Shown: positions 24,084-31,675, counted from the stretch's first letter. The stretch: 37,767 nucleotides of DNA from CAYLJV01 sp964510375 (GCA_964510375.1 CAZEBR010000013.1:1-37767), one strand, 5' to 3'. Program-made: numbers and translations. The notes: generated by a model not told the origin, from the letters alone.

Positions 24084-24758
24084 TTAAATTATTTCGAGGC
24101 TATCCTCATAAAAATGAATCACACGAGCAACGGCAGTTACGGCATCGAGAGACTCAGAATATATACTTATCATCCTATCCGCCAGATGCCTCACGTCTGA
24201 AATAAATTCCCCGTGAGGAAATCCCCCCACAATAACGGCCAAATCATCGCTCATGTCCACGTCCTTAAAAATGTTTTTTCCCTCGATTTCTTCTCCCTCC
24301 ACTGACAGCCCGATCGTTTCGGTGGGACCGATATTATCCAACCTCTCTCCCAGAGACATATCCCGAATTTCTATCAAGGGATCTTCCGGCGGGACGCGAC
24401 CCACTTGAAAAAGTTGCTCCATTAGACCTATGAACCGGTTGTAGGACCTCGGTATCCTAGTCTCAGGATCGACTTCGATGATCTTGTCTTGTCGGGTATG
24501 AACGTGAAATCTTAGTTGACCCTCCCGGTTCAGAGGACTGTCCAATGCAGTAAGCAGGCACACATGCACGATATCGGGCCTACCCCTTCTTTTGTGATCT
24601 TCGAGCCGGTCCATCGAGGTATGGTGATAGTTAGAATCGAGGATAAGCTCCGTCGCCTCCTTTCCCCTCCTCCTCGCATCATTCTGAACTGCTTCGTGTG
24701 AGGAAATCTCCACCGGCACCGTTTCTAATTCGGAATCCGCCAAAATTAAATTGAGCAT
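24084..24758 (-). CDS. nep1: 16S rRNA pseudouridine N1-methyltransferase Nep1 (Emg1), SPOUT family
   Basis: Methylates N1 of a pseudouridine in helix 35 of small-subunit rRNA and acts in subunit assembly. The 224-residue protein has the Nep1 signature RRGRPDIVHVCLLTALDSPL near residues 56-75, HVHTRQDKIIEVDPETRIPR and YNRFIGLMEQLF, and the SAM-binding knot segment IVGGFPHGEF near the C-terminus. TrmY, the tRNA enzyme of the same fold, lacks the HRRGRPD segment. It is the first gene of the block and its AT-rich element TTAAAAGTAT at 24788-24797 (minus) suggests a leaderless transcript. Confidence 0.92.
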   Translation of the reverse strand: MLNLILADSELETVPVEISSHEAVQNDARRRGKEATELILDSNYHHTSMDRLEDHKRRGRPDIVHVCLLTALDSPLNREGQLRFHVHTRQDKIIEVDPETRIPRSYNRFIGLMEQLFQVGRVPPEDPLIEIRDMSLGERLDNIGPTETIGLSVEGEEIEGKNIFKDVDMSDDLAVIVGGFPHGEFISDVRHLADRMISIYSESLDAVTAVARVIHFYEDSLEII

Positions 24759-24838
24759 TTTTATCTATCTTCTTCTTCAATTCCGATACTTTTAACGGGT
24801 CGGGACGAGACTTTATCTACGTAAATTAGTGAAATCTA

Positions 24839-25609
24839 ATGTTCGTACCTTTAAAGGATGAAAATCCAACGCAAAAAAGGCCCATATTAACTATAAGCCT
24901 GATAGCTGCAAACGTTATCATCTTCGTTTTAACCGTCGTTTCCGGTTCATTCGCGAACTTCATAAAAACATATGGGATGATTCCTAAGGATATCGTGCAC
25001 GGGAGAAATTTTTACACAATTCTCACTTCAATGTTCCTTCACGGGAGCATACCTCATATATTATTCAATGGTTGGTATCTCTGGATTTTCGGAGATAACA
25101 TAGAAGATCACTTCGGAAGACCGCAATTCGTACTGATCTATTTCGGTTCAGGTATCGCTGCTAGTCTGGCCCATGTCCTCTTCTACCCAAATTCGACATC
25201 AGTAACGGTCGGTGCCTCCGGCGCAATCGCCGGCATTATGGGAGCGTACTTTATCAAGTATCCGAGAGCAAAAGTTTTAACTCTATTTTTCATCTTCCTG
25301 TTCTTCACGATAATCAAAGTGCCCTCCTTCCTATTTCTCGGAGTTTGGATATTTTTACAAATACTTACCGCATCGATTACGACGGTCCAAGGTATAGAAG
25401 TCACTACCGCCTATTGGGCTCACATCGGGGGTTTTATAGTAGGGGTATTATTGGCAATAGTTTTCAGCGGAAAAGAGCCCGCTCCAATCAAGGATAGAAT
25501 TTATGCGGAGGATTTCTCACTTGGAGGATATTTAATATTAATGAGGAAATCAATTGCTAAATATTTAAATAAAATTTACTTAATATTTAATAATGCGTCT
25601 AATCCTTAA
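24839..25609 (+). CDS. Rhomboid-family intramembrane serine protease
   Basis: A six-span membrane protease of 256 residues. The catalytic dyad is visible: Ser127 in VTVGASGAIAG and His195 in AYWAHIGGFIVG; the oxyanion-side HxxxN motif is H73-N77 in HILFNGWYLWIFG. The N-terminus MFVPLKDENPTQKRP is typical of the short prokaryotic form. The loop between spans 4 and 5 is followed by an unusual second long hydrophobic stretch (about 145-180). ACTTTATCT about 25 nt upstream of ATG 24839 would give a leaderless message. It is divergent from nep1 and may be co-transcribed with the two envelope genes that follow (gaps 44 and 40 nt). Confidence 0.92.
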   Translation: MFVPLKDENPTQKRPILTISLIAANVIIFVLTVVSGSFANFIKTYGMIPKDIVHGRNFYTILTSMFLHGSIPHILFNGWYLWIFGDNIEDHFGRPQFVLIYFGSGIAASLAHVLFYPNSTSVTVGASGAIAGIMGAYFIKYPRAKVLTLFFIFLFFTIIKVPSFLFLGVWIFLQILTASITTVQGIEVTTAYWAHIGGFIVGVLLAIVFSGKEPAPIKDRIYAEDFSLGGYLILMRKSIAKYLNKIYLIFNNASNP

Positions 25610-25653
25610 TCAAGAGTTTGATAGGATAGTATAAAATATTTAAGGTATTCAGG

Positions 25654-26172
25654 ATGAAAAAAAGAGCCCTCGGAATTGGACTTACGATACTATCAATAGC
25701 CATATGGATAGCACCGCTCGCAACCGCATTTGGAACCAACGAATGGAGCATGAGAAAAACTTTGATGCCGAGCGAAGAAGAAATTAGCGACATTCAGGAA
25801 AGGATAGAAAGCGTAGTTGGGGGGAGCGAACTATCCGAGGGCAACTTCTCGGTCACGGACAGCAGAATATCGGGCAGAAAGATATCGCTGACCGTCGAGT
25901 TCACTTCACCGTTTCCTTTCTCAATCAAAATGCTGAACTTCGACATTGAACTTTATGACCAGGACCTCGGAGTGACCTTTGCCCAAATGGGAATGGAGGA
26001 ACCTTCAGTGAAATTAGACCCTCACGAGACGAAGACGATTACTCTTGAAGGAAATCTTACAGATGACGCACAGGGGTACGAACGAATACCCGATCACGTG
26101 ACGTTCTCCAACGTTACGCTCAAGATTAAGGTCTCGGGCATCACCATAGAATTCTCGAACCAAAATAACTAG
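25654..26172 (+). CDS. Exported or membrane-anchored LEA14-like protein, unknown function
   Basis: A 172-residue protein with an N-terminal hydrophobic segment (residues 5-25, ALGIGLTILSIAIWIAPLAT) that is a signal peptide or anchor. The remainder is a beta-rich domain: VTDSRISGRKISLTVEFTSP and MLNFDIELYDQDLGVTFAQM then LDPHETKTITLEGNLTDDA. This alternation, with the F-S-x-P and L-x-P-H-E-T-K-T-I-x-L pattern, resembles the LEA14/water-stress-hypersensitivity fold. The resemblance is by eye only. It is followed by a membrane protein gene. Confidence 0.55.
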   Translation: MKKRALGIGLTILSIAIWIAPLATAFGTNEWSMRKTLMPSEEEISDIQERIESVVGGSELSEGNFSVTDSRISGRKISLTVEFTSPFPFSIKMLNFDIELYDQDLGVTFAQMGMEEPSVKLDPHETKTITLEGNLTDDAQGYERIPDHVTFSNVTLKIKVSGITIEFSNQNN

Positions 26173-26212
26173 GAAGAAGGATAGACCCAAAATACAAAGT
26201 CAGGTTTTTAGA

Positions 26213-26872
26213 ATGGATGAAAAACAAGATAGAGAAAAATCACCCGACAAACTGCATCGAATAAATTGGATCGGATTGATAGCAGGAATTCTGATGATTC
26301 TGCTAACTTTCCAAGGAGCTTGGTGGAAGGCGGTGCTAGGAGAAGGAGTACTTAAAGTAGCCCTTTCACCCTTTCATTACGATATAACACTTATCGGGCA
26401 ATCTCTAACATCACCCCTAGTCAGTTACCTCATCCTAGCGGCAAAGATCTCCGTGATTATCGGGGGAGGATTCCTCCTACTGGGATCCGTGGGCGCCAAA
26501 AGGTGGTGGGGAAAGAAGCTCGTCAATTGGGGTGCGATGAAGGTCTTCTGGATGGTATTATTCCTTATTATCGTTTTAATTATTGGAGCCTTCCTAACCA
26601 ATAACTACTTGGCCTCGTTACTTTCCGGGATGATCGGTGCAGGAACGATACAAGTCGAACTTCCCTATCTGATAGGCACGGGGCACGCCACGATTCAGGC
26701 CGAGGGGGCAATCACCGTTTCCGGGCCGATAAATGTAGTTTTAACCCGTTCTTTCTGGATGGCCGTCCTAACGGCAGGACTAGGACTCGGGGCGAAAATA
26801 TACCACAAGAAAATGACAAAGGACGAAGAAAAAAATTCAAGCACAGGGAAAAAGACTTCAAAAAATAATTAA
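26213..26872 (+). CDS. Four-span membrane protein, unknown function
   Basis: A 219-residue protein I do not recognise. Hydrophobic spans lie near residues 18-38 (WIGLIAGILMILLTFQGAWW), 60-85, 108-130 and 180-198 (MAVLTAGLGLGAKIY). The 70 residues between the last two spans are uncharged and beta-like, and could face outside. The C-terminal tail is Lys-rich and hydrophilic, presumably cytoplasmic. The previous gene encodes an exported LEA14-like protein, so the pair could form one envelope complex. Confidence 0.55.
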   Translation: MDEKQDREKSPDKLHRINWIGLIAGILMILLTFQGAWWKAVLGEGVLKVALSPFHYDITLIGQSLTSPLVSYLILAAKISVIIGGGFLLLGSVGAKRWWGKKLVNWGAMKVFWMVLFLIIVLIIGAFLTNNYLASLLSGMIGAGTIQVELPYLIGTGHATIQAEGAITVSGPINVVLTRSFWMAVLTAGLGLGAKIYHKKMTKDEEKNSSTGKKTSKNN

Positions 26873-26936
26873 AAAATCGGTAGGAAAATACCGACTGGGA
26901 ATTCACCTACCGTTTCAACGTTAAAAATGAATTTTA

Positions 26937-27278
26937 TCAAGGAATGTTCTTTAGAAGGCTCTGTTTTAGCATTATGAGGCTCTTGAGCAAATTTCCGTCC
27001 TGGTAATCTTCGATATCCAATTGATAACCGAACTCAGTGTTCAGTTCTTCTACCACGTTCTCGAGAAAATCGTCCATCATTACCCGAACTTCGCCGCCAT
27101 CTTCAAAAGACAATTCAAGGGAGCCGTCGGGCTCTACTTTTACCTCTATTGTTCCCATCTTATCCGAGATTACTTCTAAAGTCGCATTACCGGGTTCGTA
27201 AGATAACTTCAGTTCTCCATCTTTCTGTATCAATGATTCCGAAATTACATTTGTCCAATCTTTCTCTATCCTTTTCAT
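26937..27278 (-). CDS. Small acidic protein, unknown function
   Basis: No family recognised. The product (113 residues from ATG 27278) has a basic N-terminal patch, a beta-rich acidic middle (VKVEPDGSLELSFEDGGEVR) and a C-terminal amphipathic helix (LLKSLIMLKQSLLKNIP). I chose ATG 27278 because AGAGG lies 8 nt upstream; the frame also allows TTG 27314, adding a very acidic 12-residue leader. A TATA-like AAAGATATAAAA lies on the minus strand about 130 nt upstream, implying a long leader or a missed closer promoter. It is downstream of the archaellin gene in the same direction. Confidence 0.55.
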   Translation of the reverse strand: MKRIEKDWTNVISESLIQKDGELKLSYEPGNATLEVISDKMGTIEVKVEPDGSLELSFEDGGEVRVMMDDFLENVVEELNTEFGYQLDIEDYQDGNLLKSLIMLKQSLLKNIP

Positions 27279-27438
27279 ATTATCATCCTCTTTTTTGTTC
27301 GATGAGTCGTCCAAGTCCAGCCTTCAATTCAGGGCGAATTTACGACCTCGCTTCACCGTCGAGCACCACGTCAGATATTCATAGCTGTTCGCCTGAGATC
27401 TAGGTCCATTTTTATATCTTTCTCCTGACATTGTCTTT

Positions 27439-28093
27439 TTAGAGTATATACCACTTATTTTCACCTAGAGTCGCCGGTACAATGAGCTGATAGTAGGTCT
27501 TGAACCCAGAACTCGGTACAATCGTTATGCTTGCCGACGATCCTTCATCCAGCCTGTTTTCTTCGGACAAACTTATCTGTATCCTCGCTATATCTCCCAT
27601 CTCCTGAAGGGAAGTCGGTCCCGTTTCACTCTGATCTTGGACTCCAATGACATCAAATTCGTTGTCCAATATTTCGCCAGTATCATCGTAATTCAGATAC
27701 CCTACTGTCTTTTCTGAATTACGATGATACTGGCGAAATATTGGACAACGAATTTGATGTCTTTTCTGATTTGTACTGTATGATCGTTCTTTCCAGGTTG
27801 ATGGCCTCCGTTCCGGGGTAAGGCCTCACGACCAGTTCGATGTTCTCTATTTCTTTAGCGTTGGTCGAAGTTCTTCCCTTGGCGTCTAGAATGTTCACTC
27901 CTGAAGATACCTGTGAAACGGTATCCTTCGTAGTGGCTCTGGCCTGCTGTTGGAGAGAAAAACTTGTGTTTATCAAAACTCCGGCCGCAACCGCAGACAC
28001 GATTACAATCGAAGCAAACACAACCAGAACTCCGATTCCAACTAGTCCGCTTTCATCTTTTCCCGAAGTCCTCGAATCCCTAGAATCAAACAT
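27439..28093 (-). pseudogene. Archaellin (major archaellum filament subunit), disrupted by a 52-bp insertion
   Basis: The first 110 residues are a clear archaellin: a class III signal peptide processed after the Gly of KDESG, then LVGIGVLVVFASIVIVSAVA, INTSFSLQQQARATTKDTVS and QVSSGVNILDAKG. Translation then hits a stop caused by an inserted 52 nt at 27718-27769. Deleting those bases joins KSEKT to VGYLNYDDTGEILDNEFDV in frame and gives one 200-residue protein ending in a typical archaellin C-terminus. 52 is not a multiple of 3, so the frame shifts as well. Without repair the product is a 124-residue truncated archaellin. No other archaellum genes are in the window. The lesion could be a real mutation or an amplification or assembly artefact. 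Confidence 0.85.
27649..27761. repeat. Perfect 49-bp inverted repeat inside the archaellin gene
   Basis: The arms are 27649-27697 and 27713-27761, identical in reverse complement over 49 bp, with a 15-nt spacer at 27698-27712. In addition the 11-mer GTCTTTTCTGA occurs directly at 27707-27717 and 27759-27769, 52 bp apart, which marks the inserted unit. The pattern is what a replicating strand makes when it jumps to the opposite strand, copies back about 41 nt, and returns. Confidence 0.97.
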
Positions 28094-28139
28094 CTAATTC
28101 TTCACCCCCTTCCTTTTCTTTAGGACGAATGATCGGAGC

Positions 28140-28280
28140 TGATAATCAGAAAAAATAATCATATTTGATTATCACCTATGATAATTATCTTCGATTATCA
28201 ATTATGATAGAATTCTCTTAAAAAGCAGTTTATACAATTATCACACCTGATAATCACTATTGATAATCAAGTGTGATAAA
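28140..28280. promoter_or_regulatory. Array of TGATAATCA-like sites upstream of the archaellin gene
   Basis: Exact copies of TGATAATCA (either strand) are at 28140-28148, 28166-28174, 28248-28256 and 28261-28269. One-base variants and half sites lie at 28192-28200 and 28235-28243, and a perfect 10-bp palindrome GATAATTATC at 28180-28189. The last part, 28238-28279, is a 42-bp near-palindrome with outer arms TTATCACAC (28238-28246) and GTGTGATAA (28271-28279). The array begins 47 nt before the archaellin ATG and faces a divergent winged-helix gene. It looks like a multi-site operator; the binding protein is unknown. Confidence 0.65.
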
Positions 28281-28535
28281 TAGCCCAAATACGTATTATG
28301 GATTCAATTTTTTTATTTTTTGGTTTTGTTGTCCCATTAAAGTCTTCTATTAGTACTATTTCTTCTATATATCGATAATTTTTCATTTCATCGATATTTA
28401 TTTTAACCCTCAGTCAAAGACATTAGTCGCAAAAACAACCCCCAACAGGAAGAGTTCCATCAAAACCCCGTTTAGACAATCAGAAATAATAACCAGGTAT
28501 ATTTAATTAATAGAAGGAACCGAGGTACAGACTCA
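28281..28535. other. Non-coding stretch between the operator array and the winged-helix gene
   Basis: No gene seen. It holds a palindrome AATACGTATT at 28288-28297, a T-rich run at 28307-28330, an 8-bp inverted repeat ATATCGAT/ATCGATAT at 28369-28376 and 28390-28397, and a TATA-like GGTATATTTAATTA at 28497-28510. The last lies 26-39 nt before ATG 28536 and is the likely promoter of the winged-helix gene. Confidence 0.5.
28497..28510 (+). promoter_or_regulatory. TATA box of the winged-helix gene
   Basis: GGTATATTTAATTA ends 26 nt before ATG 28536, the spacing expected for a leaderless archaeal transcript. Motif match only. Confidence 0.5.
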
Positions 28536-28916
28536 ATGAGAGAACAAAAAGACGAGGATAAAGTCACGGAACAAATCCTTTCTATAAAAAAAAAAAAAGG
28601 ATCAAGTAACTACTCAGAAATCAGAGAATTATTGAAGGAAAAAAGCGATTCCTCCCTTCCCGATCGAATATTGACTTACAATCTACAGAAACTTGCTGAC
28701 CTAGGTATTATCGAGGAAGAAGACCAGAGTTACAGATATACCGGCGAACTCGGCAAGGGAGCACTTGACGACATAGACTCCATGTTGGAAAGAGTACTCA
28801 GCACGATTTTCGAAGAATATGGAGAAGCCGTACCCAATGAAAAACTAAGGAGTATTATCGAGGAAAGAGTTGAGGAACTCATTGAAGAATACTCGCAAGC
28901 GAAAGAAACCGATTAA
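28536..28916 (+). CDS. Winged-helix DNA-binding protein, candidate regulator
   Basis: A 126-residue protein. Residues 8-70 read as a winged helix: VTEQILSIKKKKGSSNYSEI, then a recognition-helix region SLPDRILTYNLQKLADLGII and a wing EEEDQSYRYTGELG. Residues 75-120 form a long acidic amphipathic helix suited to dimerisation. Family not identified beyond the fold. It is divergent from the archaellin gene across the TGATAATCA array, so it is the natural candidate for the protein that binds there. A 43-residue ORF follows after 52 nt. Confidence 0.6.
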   Translation: MREQKDEDKVTEQILSIKKKKGSSNYSEIRELLKEKSDSSLPDRILTYNLQKLADLGIIEEEDQSYRYTGELGKGALDDIDSMLERVLSTIFEEYGEAVPNEKLRSIIEERVEELIEEYSQAKETD

Positions 28917-28968
28917 AATGAAACAAGCCTTCTTTCTAGCGAAAATATAAAGATTAAAGGAGAACTAA

Positions 28969-29100
28969 ATGGAGGACAAATATAAGTTCGCCAGAATATT
29001 TGGGGCTATCAGATTATCAACAAAACTAGCAAGAAATAATAAAGATATTTTAAGACAAGTTATCCTTATTCTACTCTTCGGAGTGAATCGAATCACTTAA
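28969..29100 (+). CDS. Small 43-residue protein, unknown
   Basis: The ORF runs ATG to TAA and encodes MEDKYKFARIFGAIRLSTKL, then NNKDILRQVILILLFGVNRI. AAGGAG lies 6 nt before ATG 28969, an excellent Shine-Dalgarno and the main reason to call it. The N-terminal half is a basic amphipathic helix, and the C-terminal VILILLFGV is hydrophobic enough to touch the membrane. It lies 52 nt behind the winged-helix gene on the same strand. Confidence 0.45.
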   Translation: MEDKYKFARIFGAIRLSTKLARNNKDILRQVILILLFGVNRIT

Positions 29101-29242
29101 AATTCCAATTCCATGTCCATACAAATTCTTTAAATCGCTTGGAGCGGCGGACTTTAAATCTAACAAAGCACGATTGTACCAAACGGAGAAATAGTAGTTA
29201 TTAAAATTTTTTATACTTATTAAAAAATAAATTAATGACAAT
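29101..29242. other. Intergenic stretch with a short direct repeat and promoter
   Basis: CTTTAAATC occurs at 29128-29136 and 29152-29160, a 24-bp period around a GC-rich patch GGAGCGGCGG. An AT-rich box TTTTTTATACTTATT at about 29208-29222 is suitably placed to drive the epimerase gene at 29243 without a leader. Nothing coding is seen. Confidence 0.35.
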
Positions 29243-30117
29243 ATGAACGATTACGGAATTTTCTACGCATACTGGAGTAAAAAATGGATAGTAGAATTGG
29301 ATACGCTAATTAAATACCTCAACAAGGCTGATCAAATAGGTTTCGATATCTTAGAAATCCACATAGACGCAATCAGAAAGCTAAGCGAAGAAGGACGAAA
29401 AAACTCAGGAACGAGGCCAAGAAAAAGGACATTAAGCTAACTTTTGCTCCCGGTCTCACCGAAGAAAACGACATTTCCTCCAAAGACAGTGAAACGAGAG
29501 AAAAGGGTATTGAATACCTCAAGGACTGTATTAGAATCACCAAAGAAATGGGAAGCGATAAGCTTTCGGGCGTGTTATTCGGAGCTTGGAATCCTCAAAT
29601 AGGGGAGGAAACACCGGAGAAAGAGGCCTCCCTTGAAAGGAGTGTGAACTCGATGAGAGAAGTGATCGAGACGGCGGAAGAACTGGATGTATACTGCAAC
29701 CTCGAAGTCACGAACCGTTTTGAGCAATTCCTCATCAATACCAGCGAGGAAGCGCTAGACTACATAGAGAGGGTTGGAAGTCCCAACCTGAAGCTCCACC
29801 TGGACACATTCCACATGAACATAGAAGAAGACGACATGCGAGAGACCATACTGAAGGCCGGAGACCAGTTGGGTTACTTTCACGTCGAGGAAAACAACCG
29901 AAGACCCCCCGGATGGGGAGGCCATATCGACTGGGGGGCCATAGCTGAGGGATTAGAACAAATCGATTACGAAGAGGAAATAGTGATAGAATCATTCGTC
30001 ATCCCGAAAGGAAACGTATCAAAATCCGTGAGCCTTTGGAGGGACTTAAGAGAAGACAAAAACCTGGACGACGAAGCCAAAAAGAGTCTTAAATTCCTGA
30101 AGGCCAAACTCGAATAA
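29243..30117 (+). pseudogene. Sugar (phosphate) isomerase/epimerase, tagatose/psicose 3-epimerase-like, with frameshift
   Basis: A xylose-isomerase-like TIM-barrel protein split by one frameshift. The first frame (from ATG 29243) ends at 29440, but the coding signal moves to another frame in the A6 run at 29398-29403; one extra A there gives ..GRKKLRNEAKKKDIKLTFAP.. and a continuous protein of about 291 residues, the normal length. Metal and substrate residues are visible: Glu in YCNLEVTNRFEQF, LKLHLDTFHMNIEEDD, FHVEENNRRPPGWGGHIDW and the C-terminal EIVIESF. Known relatives epimerise D-tagatose, D-fructose or D-psicose at C3. A homopolymer sequencing error is as likely as true decay, because the rest is well conserved. 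Confidence 0.8.
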
Positions 30118-30217
30118 ACACGCTACCATCGGCTAATAGAGCAATCCAGCTTAATCCTTTCCCTATTTGTTTCAACTGTTTAAGAATGACAGCCCTTGAA
30201 ACTGATAAAGAAAGAAA

Positions 30218-31150
30218 CTAAGCAAAAATCAAGTTGAAGAGGAGCCCAGTGATGATTATTCCGAACGAAATCATGAGAGCGTACGCCACTATTAATTCTT
30301 TTTTCATTACCTTCTTTAGCATTATAAACTGAGGAAGCGAGAGCGCCGCAACCGACATCATAAAGGCTATTGAGGTCCCGATTGGAAGACCCTTTCCGAT
30401 AAGACTCTCGACGACCGGTATCACGCCCATTATGTTAGTGTATACGGGGACTCCAACGACAACCGCAGCAGGTACCGCCAGGACACCGGTCAGATATCGA
30501 GTGATTATGGCGGCGGGCACGTAACCATGGACTACCGCTCCCACTCCCACTCCGATAATCACATAGGGGAGGACCTGCCTGACAATACTCTTGGCCTCCC
30601 TCCAGGCCATCGTAGCCCTCTGTTTAAAGGAAATCTCTTCCCCGTTGGATCCTTGTTCGGCTATATCGAACTCCCTGACAAACCTGTCAAAATTTAAACT
30701 CTTCAACACAAAGCCCCCCACGACCCCAATGGTAACGCCGCCAACGACGTAAAGAAGGGTTACCTCCCACCCCAGAACGCCCAGCAGTACGACGGACGCC
30801 GCCTCGTTGACCATCGGCGATACAAACAGGAAAGTTATGGTCATGCCAAAGGGAATTCCTGCACTGACAAACCCAAGGAAAATAGGGATCGTAGAACAGG
30901 AACAAAACGGCGAGACGATTCCCAGCAGTGCAGCACCCAAATACCCAAAAACGCTGTGCCTGCCTTTCAGGTAGTCCCTGACTTTCTCGGCCTTCACGTA
31001 TGTCCTCAAAAATCCTACTCCGAATATCACCAAAACTAATATGAACCCGATCTTGAAGCTGTCATATATCCAGAAGTGAAGAGCATCCGCTGCCCGGCCA
31101 GAAAGACCGGAAATCGAAACTAGAAAATTCGCTATCTCCCGAAATATCAT
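30218..31150 (-). CDS. Predicted permease, DUF318/ArsP-like (COG0701)
   Basis: An integral membrane protein of 310 residues with about eight spans. The family core SPFCSCSTIPIFLGFVSAGI with the CxC pair and SPMVNEAASVVLLGVLG is intact, and the second half repeats it (VYTNIMGVIPVVESLIGKGL). Members export trivalent organoarsenicals (ArsP) or metal ions; which one here is not decided by sequence. The start ATG 31150 lies directly after the redox-disulfide gene, with GAGGTAAA bridging. The ArsR regulator with its CxC site supports metalloid efflux. Confidence 0.85.
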   Translation of the reverse strand: MIFREIANFLVSISGLSGRAADALHFWIYDSFKIGFILVLVIFGVGFLRTYVKAEKVRDYLKGRHSVFGYLGAALLGIVSPFCSCSTIPIFLGFVSAGIPFGMTITFLFVSPMVNEAASVVLLGVLGWEVTLLYVVGGVTIGVVGGFVLKSLNFDRFVREFDIAEQGSNGEEISFKQRATMAWREAKSIVRQVLPYVIIGVGVGAVVHGYVPAAIITRYLTGVLAVPAAVVVGVPVYTNIMGVIPVVESLIGKGLPIGTSIAFMMSVAALSLPQFIMLKKVMKKELIVAYALMISFGIIITGLLFNLIFA

Positions 31151-31151
31151 T

Positions 31152-31385
31152 TTACCTCAGCACTTCTTCGATCTCTTCCTTTGAGGGGACCCTTCCGCTC
31201 AATTTAATATCGCCGTCGATCGCCAACGCGGGCGTATTCATCACGCCCCTGCTCACTATTTCCTCGGGGTCCTCGACCGCAACGAACTCGGTGTCCTTCA
31301 GTTCCAAATCTTCTATAACCTCTCTCGTCTTCTCCTTCAATTTCTCACAGTTCTCGCAGCCGGGTCCTAAAATTTCAACCTTCAT
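31152..31385 (-). CDS. Small redox-active disulfide (thioredoxin-like) protein
   Basis: A 77-residue glutaredoxin/thioredoxin-fold protein of the small redox-active disulfide protein 2 family. The active site CENC is at about residues 10-13 in LGPGCENCEKLKEK, and cis-Pro is in VMNTPALAIDG. Such proteins are recurrent partners of DUF318 permeases. The gene overlaps arsR by 11 nt. Confidence 0.88.
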   Translation of the reverse strand: MKVEILGPGCENCEKLKEKTREVIEDLELKDTEFVAVEDPEEIVSRGVMNTPALAIDGDIKLSGRVPSKEEIEEVLR

Positions 31386-31653
31386 TTTTTATCTCCTCCG
31401 CAATTTTCAGAATTTTTTTAATTTTCTCGGGATTTTTCACACGGCCCTCAAGCCTTTTTCCTCTCTTTCTGGTTTCCAGAATTCCCGCCTCCTGGAGGGT
31501 CCTGAAATGCCGGTAAATAACCGACATATCCTTTTCCACTACATCTTCGAGCTCGCAGTAGCACTTGTATCCCCCGACTTCCAAAAGGTGTCTTACTATC
31601 TCCATCCTCGGCTTGGACGAGAGGGCTTTGAATACGTCCCGATAACTATGCAT
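31375..31653 (-). CDS. arsR: ArsR-family metalloregulatory repressor
   Basis: A 92-residue winged-helix regulator starting at ATG 31653. MHSYRDVFKALSSKPRMEIV is the N-terminal helix pair, CYCELEDVVEKDMSVIYRHF contains the Cys31-Cys33 pair in the position of the As(III)/Sb(III) site of ArsR, and TLQEAGILETRKRGKRLEGR is the wing. The frame continues to a TTG at 31671, but ATG 31653 fits a leaderless start behind the TATA-like CTTTATTAAAC (31676-31686). It heads an arsR-redox protein-permease operon and most likely represses it. Confidence 0.88.
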   Translation of the reverse strand: MHSYRDVFKALSSKPRMEIVRHLLEVGGYKCYCELEDVVEKDMSVIYRHFRTLQEAGILETRKRGKRLEGRVKNPEKIKKILKIAEEIKNEG

Positions 31654-31670
31654 TATTGTGCATAAATGCA
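31649..31670. promoter_or_regulatory. Imperfect palindromic operator overlapping the arsR start
   Basis: A 22-bp imperfect palindrome with outer arms TGCATT and AATGCA covers the arsR start codon and the presumed transcript start. It is typical of autoregulated ArsR genes: the repressor would block initiation until metalloid binds. Together with the TATA box at 31676-31686 it makes a compact promoter. Confidence 0.55.
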
Positions 31671-31675
31671 AAACG

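Noticed and set aside
24084..24758. Annotation as TrmY (tRNA pseudouridine-54 N1-methyltransferase)
   Set aside because: The RRGRPDIVH and TRIPRSYNRFIGLMEQLF segments are specific to Nep1.
27320..27420. A C/D-box-like small RNA between the acidic gene and the archaellin gene
   Set aside because: CTGA elements are present but there is no proper RTGATGA C box and the spacing to the D-like boxes is wrong.
28140..28280. The repeated TGATAATCA motif as a small CRISPR array
   Set aside because: The units are 9 bp, occur in both orientations and have irregular spacing; there are no 25-40 nt repeats, unique spacers or cas genes.
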